Shown here piece after piece: positions 62,682-62,940 of a DNA stretch of 62,940 nucleotides (position 1 is the stretch's first letter; the number at the start of each line of letters is the position of its first letter). The notes under the pieces were generated by a model. That model was not told the DNA's origin. It worked only from the letters and a program-made list of their open reading frames with translations, and ran no database searches. This DNA comes from JBGPHT01 sp041484525. GTDB lineage: Bacteria > Acidobacteriota > Terriglobia > Bryobacterales > Bryobacteraceae. Location of the stretch: contig JBGPHT010000027.1 in NCBI GenBank assembly GCA_041484525.1, forward strand, positions 1 to 62,940. The letters are read 5' to 3'. The translations under genes were made by a program, and so were the position numbers.

Positions 62682-62940
62682 GAGTCCGGGAATGCTCCGA
62701 TCGGCCCGTGCGAAATCCGTGAAAGAATCCGGCGATGCTCCGATCGGCCTACGCGAAATCCGTGAAAGAATCCGGGGACGTTCCGATCGGCCTACGCGAA
62801 ATCCGTGAAAGAATCCGGGGACGTTCCGATCGGCCTACGCGAAATCCGTGAAAGAATCCGGCGATGCTCCGATCGGCCTACGCGAAATCCGTGAAAGAAT
62901 CCGGGGACGCTCCGGGCGACCTACGCGAAATCCGTGAAAG
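62682..62940. repeat. 43-bp tandem repeat (minisatellite) running off the window
   Basis: Units begin at 62682, 62725, 62768, 62811, 62854 and 62897, each exactly 43 bp, and a seventh begins at the last base. The core CGATCGGCCTACGCGAAATC is nearly invariant in units 2-5; differences cluster at the GCGATGC/GGGACGT position. A unit of 43 bp shifts the frame each time and stops occur, so it is non-coding. Confidence 0.95.

Noticed and set aside
62682..62940. Possible CRISPR array
   Set aside because: The 43-bp units are contiguous and vary only at point positions, so there are no unique spacers.

Overview
The window is a GC-rich chromosomal segment, most likely from an Acidobacteriota bacterium of the Solibacter/Bryobacterales type. 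That placement is an inference. It rests on the large TonB-dependent (Oar-like) receptor remnant, the style of the MoxR-DUF58-vWA operon, DUF2911, DUF4185 and S9 peptidase genes, and high GC throughout; no rRNA or marker gene is present to prove it.

Region 1 (1-1233) is a scar. A 128-bp element with perfect 17-bp terminal inverted repeats truncates a minus-strand UvrD-type helicase fragment, which runs directly into the C-terminal end of a plus-strand TonB-dependent receptor.

Region 2 (1250-32308) is the main attraction: about 26 minus-strand genes, most joined by ATGA, GTGA or TGATG overlaps or by gaps of a few bases, so essentially one co-directional biosynthetic locus. It contains a dedicated type II fatty acid/polyketide set: active ketosynthase, catalytically dead partner ketosynthase, two FabZ-like dehydratases, FabG-like ketoreductase, FabL-like enoyl reductase and an ACP fused to a zinc ribbon. 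There is also an AMP-ligase/ACP/PlsC-type acyltransferase fusion and an Sfp-type phosphopantetheinyl transferase. A prenyl-synthase-like domain fused to a methyltransferase sits beside a small alpha-toroid protein with a DIDTTA motif. The locus further holds a cobalamin/radical SAM enzyme, an O-methyltransferase, a NodU-type carbamoyltransferase, a PIG-L deacetylase, a sugar epimerase and seven glycosyltransferases. One of these glycosyltransferases carries fifteen CDGxxGx heptads between its two lobes. The likely product is a glycosylated, carbamoylated lipid with a dedicated acyl chain and possibly a terpenoid part; the structure cannot be read from the sequence. Two good sigma70-type promoters lie inside the locus (28238-28266 and 7663-7691), the second embedded in a 10-bp inverted repeat.

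Region 3 (32309-40533) is mixed accessory DNA: a decayed hydrolase/DUF2911 gene, a DAC-like (DACNV) sensor protein, a Tat-exported phospholipase C/acid phosphatase-like enzyme, a large KAP-type P-loop NTPase with ClpN-like repeats, and a two-gene small-protein module whose upstream gene has a one-base frameshift.

Region 4 (40534-55102) is metabolic: an acyl-CoA synthetase, an SRPBCC protein, a FucP-like sugar permease, a form II CoxSLM-type molybdenum hydroxylase with CoxG, a YjhG/YagF-type D-xylonate dehydratase, a PQQ-type beta-propeller, a response regulator/PP2C phosphatase and an S9 oligopeptidase.

Region 5 (55488-62940) is a MoxR ATPase - DUF58 - BatA-like - double vWA operon preceded by a small membrane protein and followed by a 78-residue protein. 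It ends in a 43-bp tandem repeat that runs off the window. No tRNA, rRNA, CRISPR array or intact transposase was found.
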